Under the pieces are notes generated by a model. That model saw only the letters and a program-made list of their open reading frames with translations, was not told the origin of the DNA and did not search any database. A DNA stretch of 5,476 nucleotides. It comes from Firmicutes bacterium UBA5473 (GTDB lineage Bacteria; Bacillota; DTU084). Made by a program: the position numbers and the translations under genes. Location: the NCBI GenBank assembly GCA_002427165.1, contig DIQB01000133.1, positions 8,056-13,531 of the forward strand, in the 5' to 3' direction. Of this stretch, positions 5,197 to 5,476 are shown piece after piece. Every line of letters starts with the position of its first letter. The stretch's first letter is position 1.

Positions 5197-5476
5197 AGTA
5201 ATCCCGCCTGCCACAGGCACTTTTCGCATATAATAGATTTAATAGGGAAGCGTGTCCTAACTCATCATTGATGATCCCAAAGAGTAGATCGCGGATTGTA
5301 AAATCTTGGGTAGCCACATACAGCTCACTATAGAAGTCTGCTGCTTCCACCTCATCTTCCACTGCCTCAAAGAGGGCATCGAGATAGCTCTCGGGCATTT
5401 CAGTTTCGCCCCGTCCCATTTCGGGCCTCATCCCTGTGAGGCTCTGATAGAGGGAACAGAATGTGCGATGGTGACG
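5195..5476 (-). CDS. Ferritin-like / rubrerythrin-family protein, C-terminal part
   Basis: The minus strand is open from the window edge to a stop at 5195-5197, giving the last 93 residues. The gene starts beyond the window. The first visible residues, RHHRTF, look like the end of a ferritin ExxH(H) metal site whose Glu lies outside the window. The next helix has EAVEDEVEAADFYSELY (37-53), with the Glu residues and E..A..FY pattern of a ferritin-like four-helix bundle. A second ExxH follows (NDELGHASLLN, E72 and H75). Together these would form a di-iron (or manganese) site. The protein ends about 18 residues later with no CxxC pair, so the rubredoxin domain of classical rubrerythrin is absent at this end. 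The likely role is peroxide or oxygen defence, or metal handling. The internal Met codon at 5429-5431 is not the true start, because conserved sequence continues upstream of it. Confidence 0.75.
   Translation of the reverse strand, partial: RHHRTFCSLYQSLTGMRPEMGRGETEMPESYLDALFEAVEDEVEAADFYSELYVATQDFTIRDLLFGIINDELGHASLLNLLYAKSACGRRDY

Noticed and set aside
1..5476. CRISPR arrays, tRNA or rRNA genes
   Set aside because: No regularly spaced direct repeats and no tRNA- or rRNA-like segments were seen in the non-coding parts by eye.

Overview
The window looks like a piece of an anaerobic, moderate-GC Firmicutes chromosome (Clostridia or a relative). The evidence is: strong AGGAGG-type ribosome binding sites, sigma-A style promoters, a hybrid-cluster protein whose N-terminal cysteine spacing is the strict-anaerobe type, a Phd/ParE toxin-antitoxin pair, and decayed pieces of clostridial-type mobile elements. 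The genus cannot be fixed from the sequence alone.

Left part (1-2707) is accessory DNA. It opens with the degenerate 3' end of an SNF2-type helicase gene of the kind carried by integrative conjugative elements. This ends in a nested hairpin terminator. Next comes a complete, more AT-rich gene for an AAA_14/DUF4143 ATPase with its own promoter. A gene-poor stretch of about 420 bp follows, holding nested hairpins and the frameshifted N-terminal stub of an IS1634-type transposase. Then comes a compact two-gene toxin-antitoxin operon (Phd/YefM antitoxin, RelE/ParE toxin, 11-bp overlap) with an extended -10 promoter and a long stem-loop after it. A short open stretch after that resembles the C-terminal tail of an IS200/IS605 TnpB protein, but the match is weak.

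Right part (2741-5476) is a conserved stress and redox module. A perfect TTGACA-17-TATAAT promoter drives a two-gene operon: a 231-aa iron-sulfur protein with an N-terminal ferredoxin domain, then hcp, the hybrid-cluster protein (hydroxylamine reductase / NO reductase). The iron-sulfur protein is plausibly the electron donor or maturation partner of Hcp. A bidirectional hairpin terminator separates hcp from a convergent ferritin-like (rubrerythrin-family) gene that runs off the right edge. Together these three genes suggest defence against nitrosative and oxidative stress.

No wholly new large system is visible. The least understood items are the cysteine-rich C-terminal half of the iron-sulfur protein, the AAA_14/DUF4143 ATPase stranded among mobile-element debris, and the alternative hairpins at 1609-1652.
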